DNA of 64,000 nt, taken from positions 620,001 to 684,000 of the forward strand of contig JARUPZ010000034.1 of the NCBI GenBank assembly GCA_031213475.1, given 5' to 3'. A program made the position numbers and the translations under genes. Below the pieces are notes generated by a model that ran no database searches, was not told the origin of the DNA, and saw only the letters and a list, made by a program, of their open reading frames with translations. This DNA is from Nereocystis luetkeana. Taxonomy: Eukaryota; Sar; Phaeophyceae; Laminariales; Laminariaceae. This document shows, piece by piece, positions 31,101 through 44,345 of the stretch. Position 1 is the first letter of the stretch, and every line of letters starts with the position of its first letter.

Positions 31101-31990
31101 TTGCGTAAACCCCTCGGTAGCTCGAAAGACTTTTATTTCGATGGACGTCGGGTGAAGCGGCGGTAGATGACGAGGACCGGATGCTCAAAGCGCAGGAGGG
31201 CAGGAACACATGCGTGTTTCGAAGATGATGTCGCGAAGGACAAAATCTTGGAACGTTGCACGAAGGCCGCTAGCAAAAGGTTATTTCAGAGTTTGTGAGA
31301 GATACATTTTTTTAAGTTTTTGCACCAAGGGAGTACGTGAGGTATATATTTTTTATACAAGTTGGTATTTGAGGCAATACTTTGATGAAGTTATAAATTG
31401 GGTATCACGCTGTCTATATACAACTAATAGATATTGGTCAACCCGACTCTTCCCGAACCCTAACCAACACCCTACAACCTTGACCCCGACCCACCTTTCT
31501 CTTTTTCCACATTCGAATTCGCTGCTATCAACGTCGACGTACAGCTTCTCTGTCGTAGAAAACATGGTGATGGCTTTCACAGAAGTTGCCTATGATAATC
31601 GCTTGCGAGTCTGTGGGCTATTCGTACAGAAGTATTGTTTCCGTGAAGTCCAAGGCTATACGGGTAGAGCGGAGTACCCCCGTTTCCACCACCTTGTCTA
31701 CGGTAGGCTCTAACTTTTATGAAAAACGAGCGTATGGTGGGTGTGGGCACAGCTTACCGGACAGCCCCCGTGGTCGTGCACAGCGTTGGGAGCATATCGT
31801 GGAACAAAAAAAAAAAAGAAGCTTGAGACTGCATATAACTACAGGAGGGTGGCCACTCGCGCATGTGTTTCCGGTCGGATCAATACGGGATTCTAAAAAT
31901 GGGCCCCCTGTTGTAGCCTTGGCCGGAATAAAACTCCCGTGTAGAACGATGTGGGCGCTCGTAGATGCGTCGCCTCTCATTCTCAAGTTA
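31101..31990. other. no gene recognised
   Basis: A 167-codon plus-strand frame (31210-31713) has no domain and an A/T-driven Phe/Tyr-rich composition. No repeats were recognised. Confidence 0.4.
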
Positions 31991-31993
31991 GGG

Positions 31994-32101
31994 TTAACCC
32001 CTTTAGGCCTTAAGGCCTCCCGTTTCGGGGACAAATTATTTGAAATATTAGTGAGATATTTTTGTTTCTGTACCCAAACAGTGCAGTTCTGAAAGGGTTA
32101 A
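31994..32101. mobile_element. MITE-A copy, diverged
   Basis: Begins TTAACCCCTTTAGG and ends GAAAGGGTTAA, with CCCGTTTCGGGGACAAAT inside. Clearly the same family as the copies at 34095, 48737 and 56829, but many positions no longer pair, so this is an old copy. Confidence 0.75.
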
Positions 32102-34094
32102 GCGAATTTGCCACCGATGAATTTGCGAATGTGACCGAGCCGAGCGCGATGCACGAATATCGAGGTGTTGCTTCAATGTGTCTACAGTAGCGCTCATATT
32201 TATAGCACTGCCGTGCCGTATAATTTCCGCGGGCTGCAGGCCGTGGTGTGGAGGTGGGGATGTGAGGATGGCGAGGATCCTGCGTTAGGATCCCGGATCT
32301 AGGGGATAATATAACGAAAGAAGGGCAAGGGGTACTAACTACTCTAAGTACTTTAGATTGAACACAAAAACACGAACAACAAAATACATCTTGTTACTAG
32401 TAGTAGAAGGGGACAATCCCCCACTCCAACACTTAAAAAAAATTATGGCACTACATGCTGCCAGTAGTAGTACTTGTTATACCAGCTGTGCGTGGCTTCG
32501 GATGTCGCCGGCCGTTGTTGGCTATGCTACATATACAAAGCACATAACACAGCGAGGGCAACAGCAACAGCCGCCGTGTCCATCCCGTGCCCGCTGCTCT
32601 CACGAAAGGTACTGCGCGGGAGACTAGCTGTTGAGTTTTAGTGACGGACAAGAAAGCGCCTCGTGCGTTTGGCGGAGCGTTTGCTGCTACTGGTGACATA
32701 TTTTTGACTGCCCATGGACAGATTGGTTCTTGGTCTTGAGCCTATAGAAACGCGTGGTGGCTTTGTCACACGGTCTGGTTATCGCCACACGATTTGGTTA
32801 TTGTCACACGGTCTTGTTCTTTTTACTGGTATGGTTTGGTGGATGGCTGTGGTTGACCGCTGTCGCTGTCGTCTGCGGGAAATAAGGCAGCAGTAGCAGC
32901 TTCACGTCACTCCCACAAAGGGTGGGTCTGTTTCGAACTCGGGTATCGAAACCGGAATTGCACTTACAGTAGCTAATAGTATTAGATTTCGAAGAGGAAC
33001 GCGCGTGGGGCGCACTCGCAGTGAAATTTTGTTGAGTCGAAGCACTCCTTGCGTTAACGTTTGCACTGCTGCTGGGCGTCGCCATCAAGGCCCAAGTCAA
33101 GTCGTGATGTACGCGTTTAATCTGTGTCGTTGTGCATCTTTCCATTACTCCTAGAGAGCCTCTGAAACCATGCTCGTATGATTATCATCGGCTACATACG
33201 AATTTGTATTCATCGTATCCTCCTCTTTGGACTATAAATATTTTGCTTTCGGTGTCGGCTACTTGTTACTGGCTGTGTTTTGCACATGTTCTAAAATTAA
33301 TAAGATTCCTAAGGAAAAATGTACCTTTGCGTTAAATACTCCCCGCATCCTATCCTTTATGGTGCTGTGTGGCCACCATCATCTCCAAATTTGCAATGTA
33401 TTCACACCGACTGTTGGTGTAGACACCAAAGCTGCACGTGGTTGGTGCCTCAGACGAACTGATGAAAACGTCTCGTTTGACCTGTCCCGTTTAAGCGTCT
33501 ATTATTCAGGCACGGTGGCTGCCCCGGAATGGTGCGGGTGTTCTGTCCCCCCTTTGATTGCGTGTGGCCTTCTATCAAAGTACCTCGATAGTTAGCCGGG
33601 TGAAACGAGCTGCCGTATCCACCCTACTGTAGTCCAGGCGCCTACCCTCAACTCAACGGAAGTTTGAGCTTTGGCTAACAAAGGCCTCATCCACAAGGGT
33701 GACGCCGAAATCCTGCTAATATAGTTTTGTAGCAAGTAGGCTTTATCCCCCCGCGTCCGGCTCTACCTTGAAAGTTAGGCGACGGATAACGATGAGTGGA
33801 CGCCTGTGTTATGTCCTATGATATATTATGATGACATGACCGAGGGCCATGCAATACTGCCACGCCAACGCGTCCTGCCGCCTTACGACGTTGGCGCCGC
33901 TGGCACCCTTTCCGTGCTTGACCAGTTTCATGATGTTTGTCAACTCGTCTAACCCAGGGGGGTCGGCATGATGACGTTCTGCACGCGGGGGTGGCTTCGT
34001 CGCTGCCTCAAGCGTCAAACGCGCAAACCTCTTCGACAGACAGAGCAATGGCCCATCCGTTTTCTCCCCTTGCCACTCGGGTCGGTTGTCGTCG
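32102..34094. other. no gene recognised; a few open frames
   Basis: A plus-strand frame at 33227-33595 (122 codons) begins with a hydrophobic segment (YLLLAVFCT) and ends in a Cys-rich part. A minus-strand frame at 34132-33809 has ordinary composition (KRFARLTLEAATKPP). Neither has a recognised domain, splice context or partner exon; they could be exons or relics. Confidence 0.25.
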
Positions 34095-34191
34095 TTAATC
34101 CTTTTAGAACCGCAGTCCCGTTTTGGGGACAAACTACTTGAAGTTTGAGTGCTATGTCCCCAAAATGGGACTGCGGTTCTAAAAGGATTAA
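34095..34191. mobile_element. MITE-A copy, near-perfect hairpin
   Basis: A 97-bp palindrome beginning TTAATCCTTTTAGAACCGCA and ending with its reverse complement; only the centre (CTTGAAGTTTGAGTGCTAT) is unpaired. TTAA at both ends suggests piggyBac-type target duplication, and piggyBac termini also begin with CCC. No coding capacity. Confidence 0.9.
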
Positions 34192-35170
34192 CGTCGAATA
34201 GTATTCTCCCCCCCGTGGTTAGATCACGGCGAAATCCCTACATCCTCCTACGCCACGCGATTCAATAGTAGCTCGTGCTATGCTGTAATGATGTTCGCCG
34301 TTTTCTGTCCTCCAGAGATGACAACGTTTCCTGTCTATAACCGACCTGTCTTTTCAAGATGGGCCTCCTCTCCTTCAGAGGCTATTCGTGGTTCAAGTCC
34401 CCTAGGTTGTGTTTTGGTGCGTCGTCGGAAATAGAATCGTGCACACTGTACAGTACATAGTTCGCTTCCTCGACGACCCCACACCGATCAATATACACCA
34501 CTGCGGTATGATATTTCGCTCGGTACACGATACTGGAGATGTACTCGCACGCCGCTTGTAGATAGACCTGCTGAGCTACCTCAAGCTATCTGTAATGAAA
34601 ACGGCAAGCACTCGATCGGAGTTATCCCACTGGAAGCATTATCCAGCTCCGCAAAACTGGTGAAAGAAATGGTAATCGAGACAGTTGTTGTTGATTATAG
34701 AGGAGGTGGTGAGAGGGGGAGGAGGGAGGGACAGTGCGCGATACACGGTCGATCGATCGCAGCACTCAAGATTCCTAACAAATATTGGTACAGCACAACC
34801 CAAGGCATGCGCTAGGTACCGGAATAAAACAACCTCCCTCTAGTAAACTCGAATCGCTTTATCGGGGTTCAACTACGTGTGAAACCGTGATAACTAATCC
34901 CACGTGGTTCCACCGCGTATGATGAGAAACCGTGAGAAGTGATTCTACGCTTTGAACAAACTGCTACTCGAATAACAGGTGATTACTGCTGATATCAGTG
35001 AACTCGTATCTCATCAAACAGCTCTGCCCCCGACAGCGAACCTCTAGACTGCGAACAGATGAATGCTGTTTTGCAGCGAAGATGTCTCCAATACGGCCCC
35101 GCGATGGAGGAGTGGCAGTAACATTTGAAGAAGCTGTGTAAAGAGCACTCCGACAGTACAGCGGAGAGGT
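34192..35170. other. no gene recognised
   Basis: Short frames only. The stretch near 34370-34405 has a GGTTCAAGTCCCC B-box-like word but no matching A box or cloverleaf. Confidence 0.4.
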
Positions 35171-35171
35171 T

Positions 35172-37083
35172 ATGGCAGAGGCGGTGGCGGTTACGCGGCG
35201 AGCGATACCGGCTTGGAGAAGAGGAGAGTCATCCACCAGGACCATACAGGGCGGCAGAAAAGGACAAGTAAATCTACACTATTTTCCACGGATTGGTGGA
35301 AGCGACCTCCTTCGTACACGCGTCTTGGTTATGAGATCTGCACCGCATTCACGCCCTAGGCTTCGTGCAAGACCCAACCCGAAGAGCCAGGGTCAACAAG
35401 TCACGCACACATCACGCGCCGAATCCGGCCCCACATGCGGGGTGCCGGCCCCACATGCGGGGTGCCAAGAGGTGGATCAGAACACCCCCCTTCAACAGAT
35501 CCATGGTCTCGGCTGATCGGCGGACATGGCAGAGGAGAGAGCCATAGACGCCCGGGTCAGCGTAGCTGAGCTCCGTTTCTCCAGGGGGTCCACCATCCCA
35601 ACCAGAACGGTCTATGTGCCGCGGAGTGCAACGGAGAGAAGAGAGGAAGACATCGACGGGGATTGGCGTGGCACGACCTCTCTGCAACCACAAATGGAAG
35701 ACCCGTCCAGGGCTTGTGAGAAGCACATTGTAGCCCGTCAGAGGTTTGCGTTTGCCGGTTGGCGCGCTCAAATCAACTGCGCAGGGGAAGGGGCCTTCGA
35801 CAAGGAAGACGAACGGTCCGGGATACGTAGTCTTGAGAGACGGGAATGGGGCCGCCCCGTTGGAAAAACGTCCTCCCCCGCGGAAATAATGCTGGCGATC
35901 CACCATAGATATGACGGCGCTATGGAGTGGGGGGTCCATCGACGAGGGCAGTTGCCAATACTTTGGTGGTCAACGATTTCGACGGTTGGAGGCCGCGAAC
36001 CACGGGGAAAGCGACCGACACATCAAAGGGAGGGCGCGGGAGGAGGCAGAACCATCGTGCACGTACTGCGGTCGGGCTCTCTGGGTCGCCTCGACAGGGG
36101 GCCGGGGGACAATCATATGCAAGTACCCACCCCGTGCCCTCACGGAGGGTTGGTGTACGTTCACCGCATGCTGGAGAGAATGAGCCACGTCGCGCTAGGA
36201 TAAGTAGACCCGAGATCCTACGTTGCGTACCGCTCCGAGTGGGTGGGTAAAAACCGACTCCCCCGCCCGGAGAAACTTGCTAGAGGGCTGCCAATGGACG
36301 ACCCCGGAGGAAGTGGGCGGCGTTAAGGAACACCGTGCACTTGGCGGACATCCGTCAGCGGGGTATTCCCGGACTAAGGCCGACTAAGTTGCATGACGAC
36401 CGGCGTTTACAGATTGTTCGAGCTCATGGTACGTGCCCGGGAGGGAGCCCAACCTTCCCTTACAGTGCACCCCTGTTCAATGATACAGTGGGCCTGCCTC
36501 AAGGGTATTTTTTTTATCCTCCCCGCCCAAGGGAACGGGACGCGGCTGCTGGTCGCTAACGTGCGCTTTTAACTACGTTCAGTAAGCGATCGCAGGATAT
36601 CCTACTCCGGTTGACAAACTGGAGGCTCTACGGTGAGCCTCACGTCCATCCATATATGTTGGGCATCCAAGGCGAGTGGAAAGAGCGATTGACATTGTGG
36701 ACCCTCGAGATTTGCTGGAGGAAGGCGCCGCGCTGCATCTCCGGCCAGTGGGGGTGGTGACGTTGCCGAGGGCAACGGGGCTGGTACTGGAAAACGATCC
36801 AAGAACGGGGGGGCAGCTTGAGCAAGAACGCGCAGCTCCGGACGCCACAAAGGATCACACGAGCGTGGGAAGCAGGATTACCACGTCAGCGAGACAGCCT
36901 TGGGGTGGGGCGAACCTAGCAGAGAGGGGGAGGGCGGCGAGGGTGGTGGTAAGCGGAAGGCAGAGGTACGCGAACTTGTGGTGGGGGGAGGAGATAAGGG
37001 AGGGCGGAGAGTCAGAGAAACGGAAGGACAGGAGTCGGAATGAACGACAGTGCAAGACACCATACGTTGAGGTACCAGCTTGA
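35172..37083 (+). pseudogene. unidentified coding-like stretch upstream of the LINE
   Basis: GC-rich DNA with several long plus-strand frames (35172-35516, 35526-36203, 35911-36183, 36676-37083), interrupted and out of register with each other. One contains CTYCGRALW followed by a basic Cys/His-containing stretch that could be a small zinc-binding site. Another ends in a Lys/Arg/Glu-rich tail. I recognise no family. It may be the 5' half of the LINE whose reverse transcriptase starts near 38624, but that link is unproven. Confidence 0.3.
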
Positions 37084-37176
37084 GGATCTCCGAGGGTGCC
37101 AGGGAGGGGACCCAGAGGCGGGGAGCGCCTCCGTACCTTCCTGGGCGGCACCCGGGGAATATGCGGGATCCGTCGA

Positions 37177-38384
37177 TTAAACCTCCGTCTCAGGCACCGG
37201 GCGGTACGCTTTCCATGGGAATAAGAGCGCCACGTGCTTGATGTTAGTTACGTGGTTGGGGATCTCACGAGAATTGCGGCACTGGCACCACTCCGGTGCC
37301 CCATCCAGCTGCACAGGTGGCTGAGACCCCCCCCATGGCGCATTACGGGTGTAAAACACTCTTTGTGGAGGCATTGCACAAGGTAGCACACCATTCAGCG
37401 GACCGAACCGAGAGGCTGTCAACGCATTGTGGGGTTTGCTATTGTGCTCATTGTCTACACACGGATGCGTTTACGCCCACGTCATGCATGGAGGAGGTCC
37501 CGGCCCCCCGTGTGCGGAGCCAAGCACCCGTGATGGGGAGCACTGGAGAAATACATCCAAGCGGGCCCGGGTCTTGGAAATCGGACCGCGCGGATGGGAG
37601 TGGGGACCACACACCACGAGAACCGACCTAGCCGGGAGATTTGGTACAGGTGTGGCCAGAGCAGCCTTTGTAGGGCCGCCATTCGATGCCGTTTTCTTGA
37701 ATGAATTGGGGCAAAGTCTCTCGGCCAGAAACATTGTCCAGTCGTAGTTGTCAGGCGCACACACGTGCGTGAATGCCCACGTGCTCGGCATGCTCAACCA
37801 AACACGACATGGGCGAGCACCGGTCAAATTGAGACTTGCCGGCGCCAAACTCGCTCCTGGGGGCGACCAAGTTATGGTGCCTGATGTCGGCCCTGCCCCC
37901 CTGACCATACTCCCTGATCAAGAGGAGACAGGTGGTCGTGTTGGTGGAGTGCGGGGGCATAGTCCTCCTGCTTCCATCGCTGATGGCGTACAACAGGCGA
38001 GGTAACTCAAGGCAACGGAATGGTACCCAGGAAGATTCGGAGGAGTCGAAGCTCGAAGGCGCGTAGTCGGTCTGTCACCACGCAGGAGGGGTCAAAGTGA
38101 GAGGTGCGCAATACTCTGACACAACACGCCCGGCCGCAAACGTAGAAACGTGAAGCACGTTGATGGCCAAGTTCTCTTCTTTATACCACGCCACCGTGTC
38201 GACCACGGTGACGGCTGCAGTGCTGGCGAGTGCCAGCGATGTGTAAGATGGAAAGTCTTCCCCGTGTCGCCCGGGAAACGACCACGCCTGCGGTGTAGGA
38301 TTTGGCGTCGTCAGCTCCCGCAGAGCCATACCGGGCCCCGGAAACGATGGTCAACAGTCCACACACCTCTAATTCATCATCCAT
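37177..38384 (-). pseudogene. degenerate minus-strand coding relic
   Basis: Successive minus-strand frames (38384-38181, 38329-38075, 37993-37751, 37908-37471, 37422-37177) have balanced, protein-like composition. The last carries APEWCQCRNSREIP before a clean terminus (KAYRPVPETEV, stop). WCxCxxCxxMP motifs occur in proteins with a P2X7-like cytosolic tail, some linked to mobile elements; here the second Cys pair is incomplete. Orientation is opposite to the LINE. The identity is not established. Confidence 0.3.
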
Positions 38385-38623
38385 GCCGACATCGGGCGGG
38401 AAAGGTTCAGCCGAGGGATGACAGCCTTCTGGCAGGGAATTATCGTCGGCCGCACGCGTTCGTGACAGAGCTATGACCGCTCTCCTTGCAGTCGAGCCTC
38501 ACCGCGTTCGGGGGGCATTTTGTCGGCCGGCTTACGTGAGCATTACATCGAGGATGTTCATCCACCGCAGGGGCTATGCGACAGTGGCGGCTGTGGTTGG
38601 AGGGGGGAAAGCGAGAGGTTTAG

Positions 38624-40865
38624 GTGTATGAGGTTGCCGCACACGGAGGAGTGGAGTATGTGAGACCAAGGGCACGAACGCTGCACGAGACGGACAACTG
38701 GCTCGTTATCATCGACTACTCCAACGCCTTTAATACTCTGAAAAAGACAGCGGTGATTGCGGAAGTGGTCAACTATGTGCCATGACGCCGTTATGGGCCA
38801 AGTACCATGGTACAAGACCAGCTGACGTTTTTTTACCGAGACAACCAATTGCTCCAGCGGTGTCAAGCTGGCTGATTTTAAGAGGTCGGAAATATTGTAT
38901 CTGGCTTTGTGACCGGAGCTGAAGCGTTTCACAGAGGGTGTCGATGGAGAAATAGTGTAAGCCTTCACGTACAGGATGGACGACATATATCTCGACCTCA
39001 TGGAGTTCAAACCCAACACGGTAGGGTCTTGCCTTCCTCTGACCAGAGATACCCGACATCGGCATCGTGGACAACCAACCTCTTGTCAAGATCGTGGCAC
39101 TCCCACCGGGGCACGCTCCGACGGTCGAGCATATTTCGCTCCTGGAAAGCGTTGAAGTCCGTATTGCAGATGAATGTGGATTCACGGTGGCTGGTCTATC
39201 GATCGGCGCAGACGAGCAACGGAGGGAGTGAATAATGGAGGTGCGGACTGTCTTGCGCGCTTCCTCTTAACGTGCCGGACAAGCAAGCGACGGCTCTCAT
39301 CAGCACCGAATCCCTCGAGAAGAGGACAAGTTACCTTGGAAGGGCTATGGCCACGTGGCTGTTCCTCGAAGCTTGCAAGAGGGCAGACAACGGGACGCAA
39401 TCGGAGTACGAGAACATCTTCGAGCTACCGCGCGCGGCGGAAGCACCGTCGTTTTTCCAGGAGAGGTGCCCGGGTATTCGGCTGACATTGCAATCTCACC
39501 AGCAAGTCTAAGCACAACTTTCTACCGAAGCGGGCTTGGGACTGCCGTCGACGAAAGCGAGGCGATTGTTTGTTGCCACTGGAAGCAGCATTTGGATTCT
39601 GCCGGAGCTTTTGCCCAATGGCCCGTTTCAAGGCCGGGTGAGGAGGGGGCTCCCCGCATCGAGTGTCATCGCTTAGCTCGGAGATAGCTTGCGCGAGATT
39701 CGAGACACATGCAGGATAACGAAAGAAGAGATGGCTAGCGTCGTCCCTAAATCTTGGTTGGAATAGGGTCTACGCCCAAAGAGGAACCAAACCTCAAAGC
39801 CCCAAGAGGCCGACATGCTAGAGGTGAAGGATGCGGTTACCACCAACTCCAGAAATCGGAACAGGTGCCAACCTGGTCAACCAGAGCCAGCACGTCGTGC
39901 GTGCGGCTTGTATCGGCCAGTTGCCGGAGACGGCTCGCCCGCCGGGACCGGACGACCCGCTGGGGGGTAGGGAAACCAAGGGTTCGCGATGGCTCGATAC
40001 AGGAACCTACAACGGCCAGGAGTCGCCGCATGTCTTCGGGCAAGGTCAACGGACTAGCTCTGTGTCATACCCGGCTCAGAAGAGGTTTGGGAAGTGTAAG
40101 GCGTTTCACGGGGACTAAGGAACGCGTGGCAGTGAGGGGCTTCTACTTCGATGCAGTCGACGCGGATAACCGACGCGGATAATCGACACAGATCTGTCCC
40201 AGAGCCGGGGTGCAGAAGAACCAACACCAGCCGCTTCTCCGCGCGATCTCCCGTGCGCTGAAGCCACCTGGGATGCCGTGCCAAGTTGAGAGCGGGGAAC
40301 CTTTCACGGCGGACAATAATCTGCGCGTGGAAAGCATCGTATATATAGGGGGTTTTCGTTGCGCTCCGATCCAAGAGTACAGGAATAAGTCTATTCTACT
40401 GTTTTTTATCATAGCAGACTCGCAAGCGCAGGTATACCTGCTTGGAAGCAGTGCTGGAAACGATGGACCCGCTGCCTCTGCCTCCAAAGCGTGCAAGCGA
40501 CAACATATCGCTCGTGCGGGGCATGTGTCCTTCGATGAACGGAGCCGCAAACTCGCCAAATTTGCCGGCGGAAAGCTTTGGGCTCCCCGGGGTAAAATAC
40601 AGCCTAAACTCATCGACCAGCTGGCAGCGAGCGTCGTTGGGGGAGGGGTGGAGGGTCAATGGCGAGGAAGGGGTTGGTGAAGGAAGGCCTACCGCGAACC
40701 GTCACGGCGAATTCACAATTCGCCATTCCGCGGAGGGCATCGTGCCCCAAGCTCCCGCTTAGTGGTCTTAGGGATCGCCATGAACCAAGAAGAACCCGGG
40801 GGGCCGGGTTGACATTCTCACTCCGATGGCGTGGTGATGGAGCCCCGATGCGGCTCAGGACTTAA
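38624..40865 (+). mobile_element. non-LTR retrotransposon (LINE) relic, reverse-transcriptase half
   Basis: Starts inside the RT domain: VAAHGGVEYVR, then motif A (WLVIIDYSNAFNTL) in a frame open for 53 codons (38624-38782, stop at 38783). The catalytic motif C appears as TYRMDDIYLDL around 38970 with an extra Arg codon inside the usual YMDD. Downstream come IADECGFTV, MPDKQATALISTESLEKRTS (39271 on) and a final basic region ending at 40865. At least three frame changes and several stops separate these pieces, and the N-terminal RT motifs are missing, so it is dead. The satellite field begins directly after its 3' end. Confidence 0.8.
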
Positions 40866-43800
40866 ACCTTAACAAAAGCGTATATCAATGATCGACGCCA
40901 AACTACAACCACGTCAGAAATACCCGTTGGGGTCACGACAACGACCACCACTATAATGGTGCTACCACTGTAGCATCTGCTTACAGGACACCGACCTGCA
41001 CCTGCCGACAGGATGTCGACCAACCTCAAGCCCAAGATGGAAGGTAGGGGGGACACCTGACTTATGGCTGCTATATACTTGACGTCCCCCAAAAGCAGAC
41101 TTTACTGTACGAGTGAGTGAACTTTCTCGCGCGAAGGGCATCTAAACAACTCCCATGGAACGACAATTAATTGCCGTACATCGACTGTGGACGCCAAATT
41201 ACAACCACGTCAGAATCATCCGTTGGGGTCGCAACAACGACCAGACGCACTACTACTTTGTAGCACCGGCCTAAAGGACACCGACCAACCTCAAGTCGGT
41301 GGTGAGAAGTAGGGGGGGCAACCAGCTTACGTAGACCACTATGTACAAAGCCTCCCTCAATAACAGACTTTGCTCTATGAGTAACTGGTCTTGGTCGCGG
41401 GAATCGTAACAAAAATATTCCCATGGAACGATCTTTGCCGTGCATCGATTGTCGTCGCCAAACCATTATACAACCACGTCAGAAATATGCGTTGGGCTAA
41501 CGACCACGACCAATAGTACATTTACTGCAGCACTTGCCGTCAGGTCACCAACCAACCTCAAGCCAACGGTGGGAGGCCGGGGGGCCACCTGAATCAGGCC
41601 ACTGTGGAATGTGCGTCCCTCAGAAACGGGCTCTGCTCTACGAGCATCTGGCCTTGCTTGCATGAAGCGTAACAAAACGATTCCCACGGAACAATCAGTG
41701 CCACACATCGATTGTCGACTCCAAACTACCGTACGACCACGTCAGAAATACCCATAGGGATCACGACAACGACCAGCACCACATGTAGTACTCCTACTGT
41801 AGCACCTGCACACAGAACAAGGACGAACTTCCTAACCACTGTCGCACCTGCCTACAGGACACCGACCAACCTCAAGCCCACCGTAGGGGGTAGGGGGGCC
41901 ACCCGGAATAGGTCACTATGTTCTGTACCTCCCTCTGAAACTACTTTTTTTACGAGTAGCTGGCGTTGCTCGCGCGAAGCGTATTAAGACGACCACCATG
42001 GAATGACCATTGCCGTACGTCGTTTGTCGACGCCAAACTACAACCATTTCAGAAATTTGCTTTGGGGTCAAGACAACGGTCAGCAGTACTATCACTGTAG
42101 CACCTGGCTACACAATACCGCCCAACCTCCTACTACTACTGCTGCCAACCTGCAGTCAGGACATCGATCAAGGTGGGAGGTAGGGGGGGCACCCAGATTA
42201 ATCCACCGTGTGGGGTACCTCCCTCCAATACGGATTATGCTCTACGAGTATTGTGGCCTTGCTAGTGCCAAGCCCAATAATAACAAAATAATTTCCATGG
42301 AACGATTATTGCCGTATATTGATTGTCGACGCCAAACTACCATCGTGTCAAAAATACATGTTTGTTTGGGATCACGGCAACGACCAGTAGAAGTACTATT
42401 ACTGCAGTACCTGTATACAGGACACCGATCAACTGAAGCACACGGTGGAAGGTAGGGGGTCCACCCCGCTTAGGCCACTATGTACTGTATTACCCTCAAA
42501 TACGGACTATGATCTACGAGCTACGAGTGTCTGGCCATTCTAGCGCGAAGCGTAACAAAATGGCCACCATGGAACGATCACTGCCGTGGATCGATTGTTG
42601 ACGCCAAACCACAACCACGTCAGAAAAATACATTGAGGTCGCGACACCGACCACTACTCCTACTGCTGCACTACTGCTGCAGCTGCCTGCAGGACACCGA
42701 CTGGCCTCCTACTACTGTAGCACCGGTCTACAGCACACCCACCAACCTCAAGCCCATGGTAGAAGGTATGGCGATCACCCAGCTCAGATAGACGTGTACC
42801 TGCACCTATCTTGAGCTCGGCTCCACGAGTTGACTATCGTTATAGCCTTGTTATAATAGCGCGAAGGATAGCAACACGATTGTCATGTGGAACGATCATT
42901 GGCGTACATCGGTTGTCAACGCCAAACAACAACCTATACCGTTCGTCAGAAACGTCTGTTGGGTATCACGACATCGACAATTACTAGTACTGCTACGTAC
43001 TTGAGCACCTGTCTACAGGACACCGACCGATATTCAACTGTACCACTTTCCTACTGGGTATCGACCAACCTTAAGACCACGGTGGTAGGTAGGGCTATCA
43101 CCCGGCTTCGGTCACTATGTTCTGTAACTCCCTCGAAACGGGGCTTATTTCCTCTACAAACGGGTAGTAACTGGTCTTCTTGCTAGCGCGGAGCGTATCG
43201 AAACGATCCCCTTGGAACGGTCCTTGCCGTACATCGTTGTCGACGCCACACTATAAACTTTGAAACCACGTCCGAAATACCTGTTGGGGTCACGAAAGAC
43301 CTGCAGTGCTACCACTGTGCTGCTGTAGCACCTGTCTATAGGACACCAACCAACCCTCCACTGCTTGTAGCACCTACCTACATGATACCGACCAACCTCA
43401 GACTGTACGAGTAGCACCTGCCTACAGGACGCCAGCCAAGCTCACAGCCCACGGCCTGAGGTAGGGAGCCCACCCGGCTTAGGCCACTCTTATTGCTGTA
43501 CGTCCGTCGAAAACGGAGTTCACTCTATTTTCCAGTAACTGAAGGTCTTGCACGCACAAAGCGCAACAAATCGATTCCAAAGAACGACCAATGCAATAAA
43601 TCGATTGTCGCTGTCAAAGTACAATCACGCCATCAGCCAACGTGGGATCACGGCAACGACCAGTAGTAGTACCGCTACTACTACTACTGCATTACCTGCC
43701 AACAGGATGCTGTGACCAATCTCCTCCTACTGAACTGTGGCATCTTCCTACTGGATACCGACCACAGCCTCAAGCCCACGGTGGGAGGAAGGGCGGTCAC

Positions 43801-44345
43801 CCGGCTTATTAGGCCACGTTGTACTCGATCGACCTCACTCACAACAGAATGTCTTGCCTCTACGATATCTGGGCATCGTTCTCACGAAGCGCAAAAACAA
43901 ACGACTCCCAGCCCCACGGAACGATCATTGGCGAACATCGATTGTCGACGCCAACAACTGCAACTACGTCAGTAATATCCGCTAACGACAGCGACAATTA
44001 TAATAATATAATAGTACGTCTTCAGTTCCTTTTTTTTTGGAGTAGTAGCTGCCTGCCGTATTACAGCAGTAGTACCTGTGGCTACAGTACCGGAGGATAC
44101 CGACCAACATTCAACAACTGTAGGATCTGCCCGCAGGACCCACCGATTAACTCCAAGCCCACAGTGGGAGGTAGGGGGGGCCACCCGGCTTTAGGCCACT
44201 ATGTATGTGATGTAATGCCCAAGTAAACAGACTTTCTTTCCTATACAACTTTTTAATTGCCTTGCTAGCGCCGAGCGTGACAAAACGATACCTACGTATG
44301 GAACTACTGTAGTTGAAATTAATTGTTGTTACGCTTGCCATCCGA
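40866..44345. repeat. diverged satellite field, left block (about 11 units)
   Basis: Head-to-tail units of 250-380 bp. Each carries TTGCCGTACATCGATTGTCG, CCAAACTACAACCACGTCAG, GTTGGGGTCACGACAACGAC, CTACAGGACACCGACCAACC, a GTGGGAGGTAGGGGGGCCAC block, CTCTACGAGTAACTGG and CTCGCGCGAAGCGTAACAAA. Unit starts (GGAACGATCATTGCC or close) lie near 41157, 41424, 41686, 41999, 42298, 42569, 42887, 43214, 43580, 43916 and 44299. Length variation sits mainly in a (TACTAC)n/(CTG)n segment. No frame is conserved between units, so it is non-coding. Confidence 0.9.

Noticed and set aside
34360-34410. tRNA-like GGTTCAAGTCCCC word
   Set aside because: No A box at the right distance and no cloverleaf.
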